From assembly GCF_001579945.1 (NCBI RefSeq), contig NZ_CP011971.1, positions 1,204,001 to 1,268,000 on the forward strand: a stretch of DNA of 64,000 bases, in the 5' to 3' direction. This DNA is from Steroidobacter denitrificans (GTDB lineage: Bacteria; Pseudomonadota; Gammaproteobacteria; Steroidobacterales; Steroidobacteraceae). Each line of letters starts with the position of its first letter. Within the stretch, counting starts at the first letter, position 1. The notes under the pieces are model-generated. The model saw only the letters and a program-made list of their open reading frames with translations, made no database searches and had not been told where the DNA came from. The translations under genes and the position numbers were made by a program. Positions 29,172-39,182 of the stretch are shown piece after piece.

Positions 29172-30018
29172 AGAGCACAGTACGAGCGGAGGCTGGCTGC
29201 GGCGGATCACCCATACGTTCAGTGGTGAGCCGCGCGATCTCGAGGAACTGAACGATGTGATCCAACATGCCAGGGATCGCGGCATCATCAACCTGGATGC
29301 CTGCCGGATGCTCGAAGGCGTACTGGAGGTGGCGGAGCTGCAGGTGCGCGACATCATGGTGCCGCGCTCGCAGATGATCACCGTCAATCGCGAGGATCCG
29401 CCCGCCGACATCCTCCCCGTGGTCACCGATTCCGGACATTCGCGTTTTCCGGTCGTCGGTGAGGATCGCGATCAGATCGTCGGTATCCTGCTGGCGAAGG
29501 ATCTGCTGCGTTATTTCGCCGAGGGCGGCCGCGAGGATTTCGATATCAAGGAGTGCCTGCGTCCGGCGGTTTTTATTCCGGAGAGCAAGCGTTTGAATGT
29601 GCTGCTCAAGGAATTTCGCGACAGCCATCATCATATGGCGATCGTCGTGGACGAGTATGGCGGGGTTTCCGGGCTGGTGACGATCGAGGATGTCCTGGAG
29701 CAGATCGTCGGCGATATCGACGACGAGTACGATACCGATGACGACGATCTGGATATTCGCAAGGAAGGCGAGCGGCAGTTTTCGGTCAAGGCGCAGACGC
29801 GCATCGACGAGTTCAACGACTATTTCGGCACGAATTTCAGCGACGAGGAATTCGATACCATCGGCGGGGTCGCCATCAGCCATCTGGGACGCTTGCCGCG
29901 CCGCGGCGAGTCGTTCGTGCTCGATGGCCTCGAGTTCAAGGTTCTGCGCGCCGACCGGCGTCGCCTGGACACGCTGCGCGTCATCACCGTGCAGGATATC
30001 GTGCCCCGGGACGATTGA
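29164..30018 (+). CDS. ybeX: CorC/YbeX CBS-domain protein
   Basis: 284 residues: N-terminal helical region, CBS pair (about 70-190: VRDIMVPRSQM, DSGHSRFPVVGEDRDQIVGILLAKDLL, MAIVVDEYGGVSGLVTIEDVLEQIVGDI), an acidic stretch DDEYDTDDDD, then a CorC/HlyC domain. There is no transmembrane segment. Linked to magnesium/cobalt resistance and ribosome metabolism in enterics. In the middle of the five-gene operon. Confidence 0.94.
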   Translation: MPEEHSTSGGWLRRITHTFSGEPRDLEELNDVIQHARDRGIINLDACRMLEGVLEVAELQVRDIMVPRSQMITVNREDPPADILPVVTDSGHSRFPVVGEDRDQIVGILLAKDLLRYFAEGGREDFDIKECLRPAVFIPESKRLNVLLKEFRDSHHHMAIVVDEYGGVSGLVTIEDVLEQIVGDIDDEYDTDDDDLDIRKEGERQFSVKAQTRIDEFNDYFGTNFSDEEFDTIGGVAISHLGRLPRRGESFVLDGLEFKVLRADRRRLDTLRVITVQDIVPRDD

Positions 30019-30033
30019 GCGGATACGCGCCGG

Positions 30034-31647
30034 ATGCATGCTTTTTTCCGGACCCGAACGGCGTTGTGGCTGGCGCTGCCCGTGGGTGCCCTGCTATCGC
30101 TGGCATTCGCTCCATTCGACCTGTGGCCGCTTGCCTGGCTGTGCCCGGCCTATCTGTTCCTGATGTGGCACAACGCCTGCCCGCGGCGGGCGGCGCAGGC
30201 AGGTTTCATATTCACGGCCGGCACCTATCTGGCCGGCACTTACTGGCTTTATCACAGCATCCACGAGATCGGGCACGCACCCTTCTTGCTGACCTTGCTG
30301 GTGATGTGCGCCTTGGTGACGATCATGGCGGCGTATAGCGCATGCATCGGCTATGCCCTGACACGCTGGTTCGGTGTCGGCGCTGCACCAGATGACTCCG
30401 GCGCCGCCGTACGCAGCGATGCCCGTGACCCGCCGATCTTCGCGGCGGCGGCCTCTCCCCGGCAGGGATGGCTGCCGGGACTGCATTTCATGTTGTTGCT
30501 GCCGGCCGCCTGGACTGTATTGGAGTGGTTTCGCGGTTGGTTTCTCAGCGGCTTTCCCTGGCTGGCGCTGGGATACACCCACATCGATACCGCGCTGGCG
30601 GGCTTCGCGCCCGTGGGCGGGGTCTATTCCATGAGCTTCCTGATCGCCCTATGCGCCGGCGCGCTGGCGGCAGCGTGGCGCGGCGGTACGGGTATCCGTC
30701 TAGTGGCCTTGGGTACGATCGCGTCGGTCTGGCTGGCGGGCTTGGCGTTGACGAAACAAACCTGGACGCAGCCGCTGGGCGGCACGGTGTCCGTAGCGAT
30801 CGTACAGGGTGCCGTGCCCCAGGAAATGAAATGGAGTCCCGAGATGCGCGATGCGACCATCGATCTGTATCGGGATTTGACCCGCCCCAGTTTGGGCGCC
30901 GACATCATCGTCTGGCCGGAAGCCGCCTTGCCGGCTCTCGCCCATGACCTGATCGATGTCCTGAGCGAGCAGTGGACGCAGGCAAGCGACAAGGGTTCCG
31001 CCCTGGTGCTGGGTCAGCTTCGCTACGATAGCGACAGCCGCTCCTACTACAATGCGGTGCTGGCGCTGGATGAGGAGCCGCAATGGTATGCCAAGCGCCG
31101 CCTGGTGCCGTTCAGTGAATTCTTTCCGGTCCCGGAATGGGTGCGTGGCTGGCTGCGCGGCATGGATCTGCCTTACAGCGGATTCCAGGCCGGCGGCCGC
31201 GATCAGCGGGCGCTCGATGCCGGCGGGCAGAAACTGGCGGCATCGATTTGTTACGAGGATTCCTACGGCTCGGACCAGTTGTCGATGCTCGAGGAGGCGA
31301 CGCTGCTGGTCAATGTGACGAATGATGCCTGGTTCGGCGACTCCACGGCGGCGTATCAGCATCTACAGATCAGCCGCACCCGCGCACTCGAAGCCGGCCG
31401 GATGCTGCTGCGCGCGGCGAATGACGGCATTTCGGCGATCATCGCCGCGGACGGCCGGATCGTTGCCAGCCTGCCGCGATTCGTTCCAGGCGTGCTCAGC
31501 GGCAATGTCCAGCCGCGTACCGGTCTGACGCCGTATGCGCGCGGCGGCAATTGGCCGATCGTCTCGCTTTGTATGGCGATATTGTTGACTGGGTTGTATC
31601 GCGGCCGCCGGCAGTCGCTAAAATCGGCGGGACTCACTTCAGAATAA
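30034..31647 (+). CDS. lnt: Apolipoprotein N-acyltransferase
   Basis: Inner-membrane enzyme adding the third acyl chain to lipoproteins. 537 residues: six or more N-terminal membrane segments (first LPVGALLSLAFAPFDLWPLAWL), then a periplasmic nitrilase-like domain. Catalytic triad candidates: Glu in VWPEAALP, Lys in WYAKRRLVPFSEF, Cys in ASICYEDSYG. It is slightly longer than E. coli Lnt (512). Last gene of the miaB operon. Confidence 0.95.
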   Translation: MHAFFRTRTALWLALPVGALLSLAFAPFDLWPLAWLCPAYLFLMWHNACPRRAAQAGFIFTAGTYLAGTYWLYHSIHEIGHAPFLLTLLVMCALVTIMAAYSACIGYALTRWFGVGAAPDDSGAAVRSDARDPPIFAAAASPRQGWLPGLHFMLLLPAAWTVLEWFRGWFLSGFPWLALGYTHIDTALAGFAPVGGVYSMSFLIALCAGALAAAWRGGTGIRLVALGTIASVWLAGLALTKQTWTQPLGGTVSVAIVQGAVPQEMKWSPEMRDATIDLYRDLTRPSLGADIIVWPEAALPALAHDLIDVLSEQWTQASDKGSALVLGQLRYDSDSRSYYNAVLALDEEPQWYAKRRLVPFSEFFPVPEWVRGWLRGMDLPYSGFQAGGRDQRALDAGGQKLAASICYEDSYGSDQLSMLEEATLLVNVTNDAWFGDSTAAYQHLQISRTRALEAGRMLLRAANDGISAIIAADGRIVASLPRFVPGVLSGNVQPRTGLTPYARGGNWPIVSLCMAILLTGLYRGRRQSLKSAGLTSE

Positions 31648-31660
31648 CCATGGACAACGA

Positions 31661-32446
31661 GTGGAAAATTTTCTTCAGGTCGTCCTTCTCGGGATCATAG
31701 AAGGAATCACCGAGTTCCTGCCGATTTCCAGCACCGGCCATCTGCTGATTGCGCAGCAGTGGCTGGGGCGACGCTCCGACCTGTTTACGATCGCGATCCA
31801 GGCGGGCGCCATACTGGCCGTGGTGGTGATCTACTGGCAGCGCCTGTGCGCCATGGTGACCCACTTCAACCAGCCTGAACAGCGCGACTACCTGTACAAG
31901 CTGACCGTGGCCTTTCTGATCACCGTCGCCGGCGGACTCATCGCCAAACAGATGGGATTGTCACTGCCCCAAACCGTGGCGCCAGTGGCCTGGGCATTGA
32001 TCCTGGGCGGATTCGTGATCTTCATGGTGGAGGCGTATGCCCGCCGTCAGCCCGATCGCAGTCTGCTGACCTGGAATGTGGCGTTCTGGGTGGGGCTGGC
32101 GCAGATCCTGGCTGCGGTCTTTCCGGGTACCTCGCGTTCGGCCGCCACCATATTCGCGGCCATGCTGGCGGGCATGACATCGCGGCCTGCGGCCGCTGAA
32201 TTCGCCTTCCTGGTCGGCATCCCGACCATGTTCGCCGCCACGGCCTATGAAACCTATGCTCTGTATGAGGACGGCGACATGGCGCGCGAGCATTGGGGCG
32301 ATCTGTTGATCGGTTTCGTCGTATCGGCGATCGTGGCCTTCATCGCCGTGAAGTGGCTGCTGCATTACATCCAGTCGCATCGCTTCACGCCATTTGCGTG
32401 GTACCGTCTTGCCTTGGGCGCGCTGTTGATCTTCACGGCCGTATAG
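31661..32446 (+). CDS. uppP: Undecaprenyl-diphosphatase UppP (BacA)
   Basis: Inner-membrane phosphatase recycling undecaprenyl pyrophosphate. 261 residues from GTG 31661 (the nearby ATG 31650 is out of frame). Signature motifs IEGITEFLPISSTGHL and FPGTSRSAATIFAAML. It lies 13 nt after lnt. The 3' end carries a 21-nt-period duplication of TCACGGCCGTAT (32433-32444 and 32454-32465), the first copy including the last codons. Confidence 0.95.
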   Translation: MENFLQVVLLGIIEGITEFLPISSTGHLLIAQQWLGRRSDLFTIAIQAGAILAVVVIYWQRLCAMVTHFNQPEQRDYLYKLTVAFLITVAGGLIAKQMGLSLPQTVAPVAWALILGGFVIFMVEAYARRQPDRSLLTWNVAFWVGLAQILAAVFPGTSRSAATIFAAMLAGMTSRPAAAEFAFLVGIPTMFAATAYETYALYEDGDMAREHWGDLLIGFVVSAIVAFIAVKWLLHYIQSHRFTPFAWYRLALGALLIFTAV

Positions 32447-32520
32447 CTGCTCGTCACGGCCGTATCGGCGGAAGTCTGGATCGGGCACCCACGCTGCGCG
32501 GTGCGCAGAACGCCGCGGAT

Positions 32521-33507
32521 CTATTGTCCTGCCGCACTCAGCGTTTGCACGAATGCCAGCACTTCACCGGCGAGGCGCAGCTGATCCGCGGCGTTGCGCA
32601 TCAGCGTATCGGTGACCAGCACCGGGATGCGGCGCTCGCCGCCATCAAAAGCGGCATGCTCGGCATCGGCGCGATCGATGATCAGCGCGTCGAGCAATCC
32701 TTCGTAACACTGCAACAGGCCGGCCGGCGTCGCGGGCAAGCCGATTTCCTGCAGCATCTTGGCCGCCGGTCCTTTGACCGCCTGGCCGCCGATGAAGGGT
32801 GATACGGCGAGCACCGGCGCGGGATGTTGCCGCAGGCGCTCCTCGATGCCGGGAAGGGCAAGAATCGGCCGGATGCTCAGCAGCGGATTCGAGGGACAGA
32901 TGATGATCGCCTCGAGTGCGGGATCCTCCAGCGCGGCCAGAAAGGCCGGGCCTGGCCGGGCCGAGGCGCTGCCCGCGAAGTCGAGGCCGAGGAAACGCGG
33001 CTGACAGCGCCTGCGCACGAAATAGTCCTGGAATGCGAGCCGGCCTGCGTCGGTATCGACCATGGTGCGGACCGGATCGTCGCTCATGGGCACGATACGA
33101 TGGCGAATGCCGAGTCGGTGCGCGAAATCGCTGGTGATGTCGGACAGGGACTCGCTGCGCAGACGCAGGCTGCGCAGCAGGTGTGTCGCCATGTCCTGGT
33201 CGCCCAGTGCGAACCAGTCCTCGCCGCCCAGACGCTTGAGGGCGGCCATGGCGGCCCAACTTTCGCCGCGGATGCCCCAGCCCTGTGCCGGATCGTTGAT
33301 CCCGGCCAGGGTGTAGGTCATCGTATCCAGGTCGGGTGAAATGTGCAGTCCCAGATGCTCGAAGTCGTCGGCCGTATTGACGACGATCGTCAGGCGCGAA
33401 GGTTCGAGCTGGGCCGCGAGACCGTATGCAAGGCGCGCACCGCCGACTCCGCCGGCCAGCGCCAGCACCGTGCCTGTCGTCGGTGCCGGAGAGCGGCCGG
33501 CGCTCAT
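32521..33507 (-). CDS. cofD: CofD/FbiA-like 2-phospho-L-lactate (PEP) transferase for F420
   Basis: Transfers the phospholactyl-type (or PEP-derived) group onto the deazaflavin FO to make F420-0 or its dehydro form. 328 residues with family hallmarks: LALAGGVGGARLAYGLA at the N-terminus, VVNTADDFEHLGLHISPDLDTMTYTLAG, MSDDPVRTMV, and IIICPSNPLLSIRPILAL. Its ATG overlaps the cofE stop by 4 nt. It faces uppP from the other strand with a 74-nt gap. F420 genes are uncommon in gammaproteobacteria. Confidence 0.92.
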   Translation of the reverse strand: MSAGRSPAPTTGTVLALAGGVGGARLAYGLAAQLEPSRLTIVVNTADDFEHLGLHISPDLDTMTYTLAGINDPAQGWGIRGESWAAMAALKRLGGEDWFALGDQDMATHLLRSLRLRSESLSDITSDFAHRLGIRHRIVPMSDDPVRTMVDTDAGRLAFQDYFVRRRCQPRFLGLDFAGSASARPGPAFLAALEDPALEAIIICPSNPLLSIRPILALPGIEERLRQHPAPVLAVSPFIGGQAVKGPAAKMLQEIGLPATPAGLLQCYEGLLDALIIDRADAEHAAFDGGERRIPVLVTDTLMRNAADQLRLAGEVLAFVQTLSAAGQ

Positions 33508-34283
33508 GGAAACAGATCCAGATGCTGCGACCGTATTAGTTCCGCCGCCGAGCCGTCGCGCCGTGCCAGCTGCAGGCCCCGAAGCAGTACCACCGGCCGG
33601 CCTTCATCCGCCTGCCCCATGAGCAGTGATGCCGCCGCGGCTACTTCGTCCGCGAATCCGAGCTCGGAGGTTTCCAGGCGGCGGCCGAACAAATCCTTGC
33701 GGCCACGCAGATCGAGACACCCGGGCAGTCCCGCGGCGCCGATCGCGATGCCGACGGTGCCGTTGCGCCAGGCCCTGCCGAGGCTGTCGATGATCACGAC
33801 GGCCGGTGCGACGCCGATGCGTTCCTGTATCGCCGTGCGCAAGCGGCGGCAGGAAAGATCCGGGTCTTCGGGCAGCAGCAGGGCGGCGCCGTCACCCTGA
33901 TGCCGGATGTTCGACTGGTCGATGCCGGCGTTTGCCAGTACCAGGCCCAGCCGATGCCGGACAACGATCACGCCGGGGCGAACGCGCATGACCTCCTGGG
34001 ATTCGGACAGGATCAGTTCCACCAGCCGCGGATCTTTGTCGCATTGCTGTGCCAGTTCGCGCGCGCGCGCCGAGGGCTGCACGTCGGACAGCAGGATGGT
34101 GCGGCCTTCGGCCTTGGAGACGATTTTTTGCGCCAGCACGATCACGTCGTCGCTTCGCGGGGCGATGCCCTCGGCCTGCAGCGAGTCGTGGATCAGGCTG
34201 GCAAGATCATCGCCCGCGGCTATGGCCGGCAGGCCGCCGAGGGCCAACAGGGATAATTCGATCGATTGGACTTGCTGATGCAT
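33504..34283 (-). CDS. cofE: CofE-like coenzyme F420:L-glutamate ligase
   Basis: Adds gamma-linked glutamates to F420-0. 259 residues, the single-domain CofE form without the nitroreductase-like C-terminal domain of actinobacterial FbiB. Motifs: DDVIVLAQKIVSKAEGRTI, ANAGIDQSNI, VIIDSLGRAWRNGTVGIAIGAAGL. Upstream gene of the cofE-cofD pair. The 171-nt divergent gap to tex has no gene I can support. Confidence 0.92.
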   Translation of the reverse strand: MHQQVQSIELSLLALGGLPAIAAGDDLASLIHDSLQAEGIAPRSDDVIVLAQKIVSKAEGRTILLSDVQPSARARELAQQCDKDPRLVELILSESQEVMRVRPGVIVVRHRLGLVLANAGIDQSNIRHQGDGAALLLPEDPDLSCRRLRTAIQERIGVAPAVVIIDSLGRAWRNGTVGIAIGAAGLPGCLDLRGRKDLFGRRLETSELGFADEVAAAASLLMGQADEGRPVVLLRGLQLARRDGSAAELIRSQHLDLFP

Positions 34284-34454
34284 CGACTCACTCCGCCCCG
34301 GCGGACGCTTCCGGATCCCTACTTACCATAGGCCGCGCCCGGTGACGAGCGGGCGGATGCGCTGCTCGCTGCATCCAGCCCTGATACAGCCTTGTCGCGC
34401 GCGCGCAGCTTGTTCATAGTTCGCGTCCTTTTTCGCGACCCCCGGATATTTCTC

Positions 34455-36827
34455 ATGGCCGCTTCGATCGAGTTCCGTATTGCCGCCGAGCTGTCCGTCA
34501 ACCCCCGGCAGGTCGTCGCGGCGGTTGGCTTGCTCGATGACGGCGCGACGGTGCCGTTCATTGCTCGCTACCGCAAGGAAGCCACCGGCGGCCTGGATGA
34601 CACCCAATTGCGCACGCTGGAAGAACGGCTGGGCTATCTGCGTGAACTGGAAGAGCGCCGCGCGGCCATCCTGGCGAGCATCCAGGAGCAAAACAAGCTG
34701 ACGCCGGAACTGCGGGCCAGCATCGAGGCGGCGCAGACCAAGCAGCGCCTGGAGGATCTGTACCTGCCCTACAAGCCCAAGCGCCGGACCAAGGCGCAGA
34801 TCGCCAGGGAGGCGGGGCTGGACGAACTAGCGGCTGCGCTCCTGGCCGATCATCGTCTGGATCCGCAGACGGAGGCGCAGCGATACCTGAAGCCGGCGTT
34901 CAAGACGGAGCAGGGCGATGACAATCCCGGCGTACCGGATGTGAAGTCCGCCCTGGACGGCGCCCGGGCCATCCTGGTCGAGCAATTCGCCGAGGATGCG
35001 GAGTTGCTCGCCGGGCTGCGGACACATCTGCAGGATCATGGTGTGCTGGTTTCCGCGGTGATCGAAGGCAAGGAGGATGCGGCGGCGAAATTTCGTGATT
35101 ACTTCGCATACAGCGAACCGCTGAAGAACGTGCCGTCGCATCGGGCGCTGGCGCTGTTTCGCGGCCGCAAGGAAGAGTTGCTGCGGGTGTCGCTGAAGCT
35201 TCCACAGGACCCGGAAGCCTCGGTCATGCCGGCACCGCAGTCCGTGAACGATGCGATGAACGGCTGTGAGCTGAAAATCGCCGCCCGCCACTCGATCGGC
35301 GAGCGTGGCCAGGCCGCGGACGCCTGGCTGCTGCAGACGGTGCGTTGGGCCTGGCAGGTCAAGCTGTCCTGGCAGCTGGAAGCGGAGCTGCTGACACAGT
35401 TGCGCGAGCGTGCGGAAGAGGAGGCGATCCGTGTGTTCGCGCGCAACTTGCATGATCTGTTGCTGGCGGCGCCTGCCGGGCCGCGCGCCACCATGGGTCT
35501 GGATCCGGGCCTGCGCACCGGCGTGAAAGTGGCGGTCGTGGACCGCACCGGCAAATTGCTGGACACGGCGACGGTCTATCCGCATGTGCCGCGCAACGAA
35601 TGGGACCGTACCATCGCCGCGCTGGCGCTGCTGGCGCGGAAACATGGTGTCGATCTGATCAGCATCGGCAACGGTACGGCCTCGCGCGAGACCGACAAGC
35701 TCGTTGCCGAACTGATTCGCAAGCATCCGGAACTGAAGCTGACCAAGATCGTGGTCTCCGAGGCGGGCGCGTCGGTGTACTCGGCCTCGGCGCTGGCATC
35801 GAAGGAATTTCCGCAACTCGATGTAAGCCTGCGCGGGGCGGTGTCGATCGCGCGGCGCTTGCAGGATCCGCTGGCGGAATTGGTGAAAATCGAACCCAAG
35901 GCGATCGGCGTCGGCCAGTATCAGCACGATGTCAGTCAGACGAAACTGGCGCGCAGCCTGGATGCCGTGGTCGAGGATTGCGTCAATGCCGTAGGCGTGG
36001 ATGTGAACACCGCCTCTGCAGCCTTGCTCGCCCGTATTTCGGGCCTGTCCGCAACTTTGGCGGAGAACATCGTGAAGTATCGCGATGAGCATGGTGCATT
36101 TCCGTCACGCGCCGCGCTGAAGAAAGTGCCGCGCCTGGGCGAGAAAACATTCGAGCAGGCGGCCGGATTTCTGCGCATCATGAATGCCGCGGATCCGCTC
36201 GATGCCTCGGCGGTTCACCCGGAGGCCTATCCGGTCGTGCAGCGCATCCTGGCGGATCTGAAACGTCCGGCACGGGAAATACTCGGTGACGGACCCACGC
36301 TCAGGAAGCTGGATCCGGCCAAGTACACCGATGAGCGCTTCGGTCTGCCGACGGTGCGCGACATCCTGCGCGAGCTGGAAAAGCCGGGGCGCGATCCGCG
36401 ACCGGAATTCAGGACCGCCGAGTTCAAGGAAGGCGTGGAGGAACTCAAGGATTTGCAGGCCGGCATGATTCTCGAGGGTACCGTCACCAACGTGACGAAC
36501 TTCGGCGCGTTCGTCGATATCGGGGTACATCAGGACGGGCTGGTCCATATCTCGATGATGTCGAATACCTTCGTGAAGGATCCTCACGAGGTGGTCAGGG
36601 CGGGCGAGGTGGTGAAAGTGAAGGTGCTGGAGGTGGATGAGAAGCGCCGCCGCATCGCGTTGAGCATGCGCTTGGATGAAGCCGCACCGCGGCCGCGGGC
36701 GGGCGCCGGAGCCGATGGCCGGCGCGAGCTCGATTCGCGTCCGGCGAAGCCTTTCAAGCGCCCGCCTGAGCCGCAGGGCGGCGGCGCGATGGCCGATGCG
36801 CTGGCTCGGGCCTTGAAGCGCTCCTGA
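34455..36827 (+). CDS. tex: Tex-family RNA-binding transcription accessory protein
   Basis: 790 residues from ATG 34455 ([17 protein letters not shown]); the open frame extends to 34392 without family support. Domain order as in E. coli YhgF: N-terminal helical region ([38 protein letters not shown]), YqgF/RNase H-like ([17 protein letters not shown]), helix-hairpin-helix repeats ([19 protein letters not shown]), and a C-terminal S1 domain ([31 protein letters not shown]). Confidence 0.95.
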   Translation: MAASIEFRIAAELSVNPRQVVAAVGLLDDGATVPFIARYRKEATGGLDDTQLRTLEERLGYLRELEERRAAILASIQEQNKLTPELRASIEAAQTKQRLEDLYLPYKPKRRTKAQIAREAGLDELAAALLADHRLDPQTEAQRYLKPAFKTEQGDDNPGVPDVKSALDGARAILVEQFAEDAELLAGLRTHLQDHGVLVSAVIEGKEDAAAKFRDYFAYSEPLKNVPSHRALALFRGRKEELLRVSLKLPQDPEASVMPAPQSVNDAMNGCELKIAARHSIGERGQAADAWLLQTVRWAWQVKLSWQLEAELLTQLRERAEEEAIRVFARNLHDLLLAAPAGPRATMGLDPGLRTGVKVAVVDRTGKLLDTATVYPHVPRNEWDRTIAALALLARKHGVDLISIGNGTASRETDKLVAELIRKHPELKLTKIVVSEAGASVYSASALASKEFPQLDVSLRGAVSIARRLQDPLAELVKIEPKAIGVGQYQHDVSQTKLARSLDAVVEDCVNAVGVDVNTASAALLARISGLSATLAENIVKYRDEHGAFPSRAALKKVPRLGEKTFEQAAGFLRIMNAADPLDASAVHPEAYPVVQRILADLKRPAREILGDGPTLRKLDPAKYTDERFGLPTVRDILRELEKPGRDPRPEFRTAEFKEGVEELKDLQAGMILEGTVTNVTNFGAFVDIGVHQDGLVHISMMSNTFVKDPHEVVRAGEVVKVKVLEVDEKRRRIALSMRLDEAAPRPRAGAGADGRRELDSRPAKPFKRPPEPQGGGAMADALARALKRS

Positions 36828-36857
36828 TCCAGGGACGCTGTCCTCTAAGCCGACATC

Positions 36858-36913
36858 CGGCAGCGGCTACGGGAGTGGGGCAGCCCGCCCGGCCAGGCGG
36901 CAGCGGCTACGGG
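36858..36913. repeat. 16-nt direct repeat between tex and the guanidine exporter gene
   Basis: CGGCAGCGGCTACGGG is present at 36858-36873 and exactly again at 36898-36913 (40-nt spacing) in the convergent gap. No hairpin terminator stands out. Confidence 0.8.
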
Positions 36914-36919
36914 CGGTCT

Positions 36920-37246
36920 TCAGCCGGCGAACTTCAGGCCGATCACGCCCAGCACGATCAACCCGATGCAGATCAGGCGCAGCACCGAGGTGGATTCATG
37001 GAACAACACGATACCCAGCAGCGCGGTGCCCACGGCGCCGATGCCCACCCAGACGGCGTAGGCGCTGCCCACGGGCAGCTGCCTGAGCGCCCAACCCAGC
37101 AATGTGACGCTGATGGCCATGGCCAGCACCGTGATGGCGCTGGGCAGAAATCGAGAGAAACCCTCGGAATACTTCAGGCCGATCGCCCAGACGATTTCGA
37201 ACAGGCCGGCCAGCAGCAGCACGGTCCAGGACAGGGGGGATGACAT
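36920..37246 (-). CDS. gdx: SMR-family guanidinium exporter Gdx (SugE-like)
   Basis: Four-helix small multidrug resistance family protein of 108 residues that exports guanidinium in exchange for protons. The start [14 protein letters not shown] and the helix-1 motif [15 protein letters not shown] (essential Glu) match the Gdx/SugE subtype rather than the polyaromatic-drug EmrE subtype; [22 protein letters not shown] and [10 protein letters not shown] follow. The mRNA leader contains a guanidine-II riboswitch-like pair of hairpins, which supports guanidinium as substrate. No Shine-Dalgarno is visible: the bases before ATG on the mRNA are CTCCT. Confidence 0.92.
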   Translation of the reverse strand: MSSPLSWTVLLLAGLFEIVWAIGLKYSEGFSRFLPSAITVLAMAISVTLLGWALRQLPVGSAYAVWVGIGAVGTALLGIVLFHESTSVLRLICIGLIVLGVIGLKFAG

Positions 37247-37258
37247 AGGAGACTTTCG

Positions 37259-37304
37259 CGGGGCCGTCCCCGGTACAAGGCACAAACGGCCGAGGTCGTC
37301 CTCG
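37259..37304 (-). promoter_or_regulatory. Guanidine-II (mini-ykkC) riboswitch
   Basis: On the gdx mRNA strand, two hairpins of identical architecture occur 18 nt apart: CGAGG-ACGA-CCTCG (37304-37291) and CGGGG-ACGG-CCCCG (37272-37259). Each is a perfect 5-bp stem closing an ACGR tetraloop, the defining feature of guanidine-II aptamers, whose two stem-loops pair loop-to-loop with guanidine bound. The element ends 12 nt before the gdx start. A GGAGG just upstream (37317-37313) could pair with the CTCC before the start codon when ligand is absent; that mechanism is inference. Confidence 0.88.
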
Positions 37305-37350
37305 TCCGGGATCCTCCGACGAGGATCAGGCAGTACGGCGGATGTACCTC

Positions 37351-37440
37351 GACAGTATAGCCGCTCCTGCCTGGCCGAATGGGCAACAACAGGCCGATGT
37401 CGAAGCGCCCAACAGTATACGCCCCTGCCTGAACCGAATA
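37351..37440 (-). promoter_or_regulatory. Duplicated promoter-like element upstream of gdx
   Basis: On the minus strand, ATTCGG-CAGGCAGG(G/A)GCG-TATACTGT occurs twice exactly 60 nt apart (37440-37411 and 37380-37351). Each copy contains TATACT, a good sigma70 -10 hexamer; -35 hexamers are weak. The proximal copy would start a leader of roughly 100 nt containing the riboswitch. Confidence 0.5.
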
Positions 37441-37445
37441 CCCGC

Positions 37446-39182
37446 CTAGGAGCGGGGACGGCGCGGGCCGCGATCCTGATCCAGGTGCCGGGACGGTGGC
37501 GAATGCAGCTGCGGGCGGGACGATGAGGACGGTGGTGGTGGCGAGCGAGGCGGCGATGAACGGGCCGATGCCGCGTGAGACGGCGGCGACGCATGAGACG
37601 GCGGCGTATGGGACGGTAGCGCATGGGGCGGCGGCGATATCGGCTGTTGCCGTGCGGCGGCCTGAATTGTTGAGAGAGTTGCACGACGGGGTACGGCGAT
37701 CGTCGCGGGTGTGCGGGCGCCCGACGTGCCGAAATGTCGGATCGCCGGCGCGCCGCCGCTTGCGGATCCGATCCTCGTGTGTTCCTGAGGCAGGCGCGGA
37801 GGTTGCGCACGCTTCGTCGCATTGCCATTGCGCGGCGCAATCCGCGACGCGCCGGCCGGGTGAGCGGAAAATCCTGTGCGTGGGGCGGCGGTCAGCGCTC
37901 CCGGCGTATGCCCGTACCGGTAGGGGTGCGGCGGTTGACGCCGCGTATAAAGATCGCCCCTGCGGCTGCGATCGATGAAGGTATTCGCGTGATTCACGCG
38001 ACGCAGATGGCGCGGCGTATGACGATACCAGGGACGATAGATCTCATGGGGGGCGAGGGGAAACCAGCCCACACCGCCGCCCACACCGCCCCTCAGGCCG
38101 ATCACCACGCTCAGCGAGTTTCCACCGCTCCAGCCGACCAGTGCCGGAGCATATACCGGCCGCAGATACCGCGGTCCCGGCACCCAGCACCAGCGGTTGC
38201 GTATTTGCGCCCAGCGGCCGTAGTGGAAGGGGGCGAATCCCCAACGCGCTTCGTCCATCCAGGTCCAGCCCCACGGTGCGATCCAGGCCCACTGGCCATA
38301 GCGATAGGGCGCCCAGTCCGAGGCGATATGCAAGGGACGCCACACCGCTCCGTATCCCGGTTCGTCGAGCCACTCGCCATGCTCGTCCAGATCCTCGTAG
38401 CCGATGACTTCGCTGGAGACATGGCGGGCGGAGCGTGACTGCTCGCCGCGCTGGTCGCGCTCATTGGCCCAGGTCTCGAAGGCGTCGCGGGGCGCCAGCG
38501 TCGCGAGGCTGCCGGGAGGGCCGTCCGGCCCGCTGAACGCACCCATCTGTCCGCTGCCGAGCGTGTACGAGCGCCGACCATCGTCGACCTGCGCTTCGCC
38601 GCTGCGTGTCTTGACGATCGTACGATCGTCCGCGGCGATCACCAGGTGATATTCCCCCGGACGGCGCAGCACGACGCCTGCATGGGGCGTTTCCACCTGG
38701 ATCGTTTCGCGCTCCGCCAGGCGCCGTACCCGGATCGTTGCCGCGCCCTCGGTCAGGCTCATCTGCATGACATCGTAGTCCAACAGGATGAAGCCGAAGC
38801 CGGTGTCGTGATCGAGATAGATGTCGGAGGATCCGGTCTGTAATTGCGCGCGTCCGTCGCTGCCCACCCACAGCGTGTCGCCGCTGGTGAGCGGGCGGTT
38901 GAGCACGGCTTCCATCCAGCCGTCCGCCGAGGGCTCGGGCAAGACCGGGGGCTCGGACAAGACCGGAGGCGGGGCCGCCGGCCCGGCAGACATCCCGGCG
39001 GATGGGTCGCCGGACATCATGGACACCTCACCTTCGATGTAGCCCAGCCGCGCGACGCGGCCGGGGGGATCGATGGCGATGGTTTGCGCCAGTTCCTGAG
39101 ACAGCGCGTAAGAACCCGCTGCCATGAACAGCAGAATGCCCAGCCAGGATCGCAGGCGCCAAGTCATCACGGCCGTATTCAT
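37446..39182 (-). CDS. FecR-like / DUF6600 exported Trp- and Pro-rich protein
   Basis: 578 residues from ATG 39182 ([28 protein letters not shown], signal peptide; M at residue 6 also possible). Residues about 45-230 resemble a FecR-type beta domain ([44 protein letters not shown]). Then a tryptophan-rich DUF6600-like region ([33 protein letters not shown]), and a long low-complexity Pro/Ser/His/Arg tail ([22 protein letters not shown]). Cell-envelope location is inferred; function unknown. It is divergent from the cNMP-binding protein with a 182-nt gap. Confidence 0.8.
   Translation of the reverse strand: MNTAVMTWRLRSWLGILLFMAAGSYALSQELAQTIAIDPPGRVARLGYIEGEVSMMSGDPSAGMSAGPAAPPPVLSEPPVLPEPSADGWMEAVLNRPLTSGDTLWVGSDGRAQLQTGSSDIYLDHDTGFGFILLDYDVMQMSLTEGAATIRVRRLAERETIQVETPHAGVVLRRPGEYHLVIAADDRTIVKTRSGEAQVDDGRRSYTLGSGQMGAFSGPDGPPGSLATLAPRDAFETWANERDQRGEQSRSARHVSSEVIGYEDLDEHGEWLDEPGYGAVWRPLHIASDWAPYRYGQWAWIAPWGWTWMDEARWGFAPFHYGRWAQIRNRWCWVPGPRYLRPVYAPALVGWSGGNSLSVVIGLRGGVGGGVGWFPLAPHEIYRPWYRHTPRHLRRVNHANTFIDRSRRGDLYTRRQPPHPYRYGHTPGALTAAPRTGFSAHPAGASRIAPRNGNATKRAQPPRLPQEHTRIGSASGGAPAIRHFGTSGARTPATIAVPRRATLSTIQAAARQQPISPPPHALPSHTPPSHASPPSHAASARSSPPRSPPPPSSSSRPQLHSPPSRHLDQDRGPRRPRS

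Noticed and set aside
34827..36092. 421-codon minus-strand frame
   Set aside because: Antisense to tex; low-complexity His/Arg/Gln-rich translation without family features.
37291..37345. Guanidine-III (PRD) riboswitch, because CCGGACGAGG resembles its 5' end
   Set aside because: The downstream complement needed for the guanidine-III pseudoknot is absent, whereas both guanidine-II hairpins are perfect.
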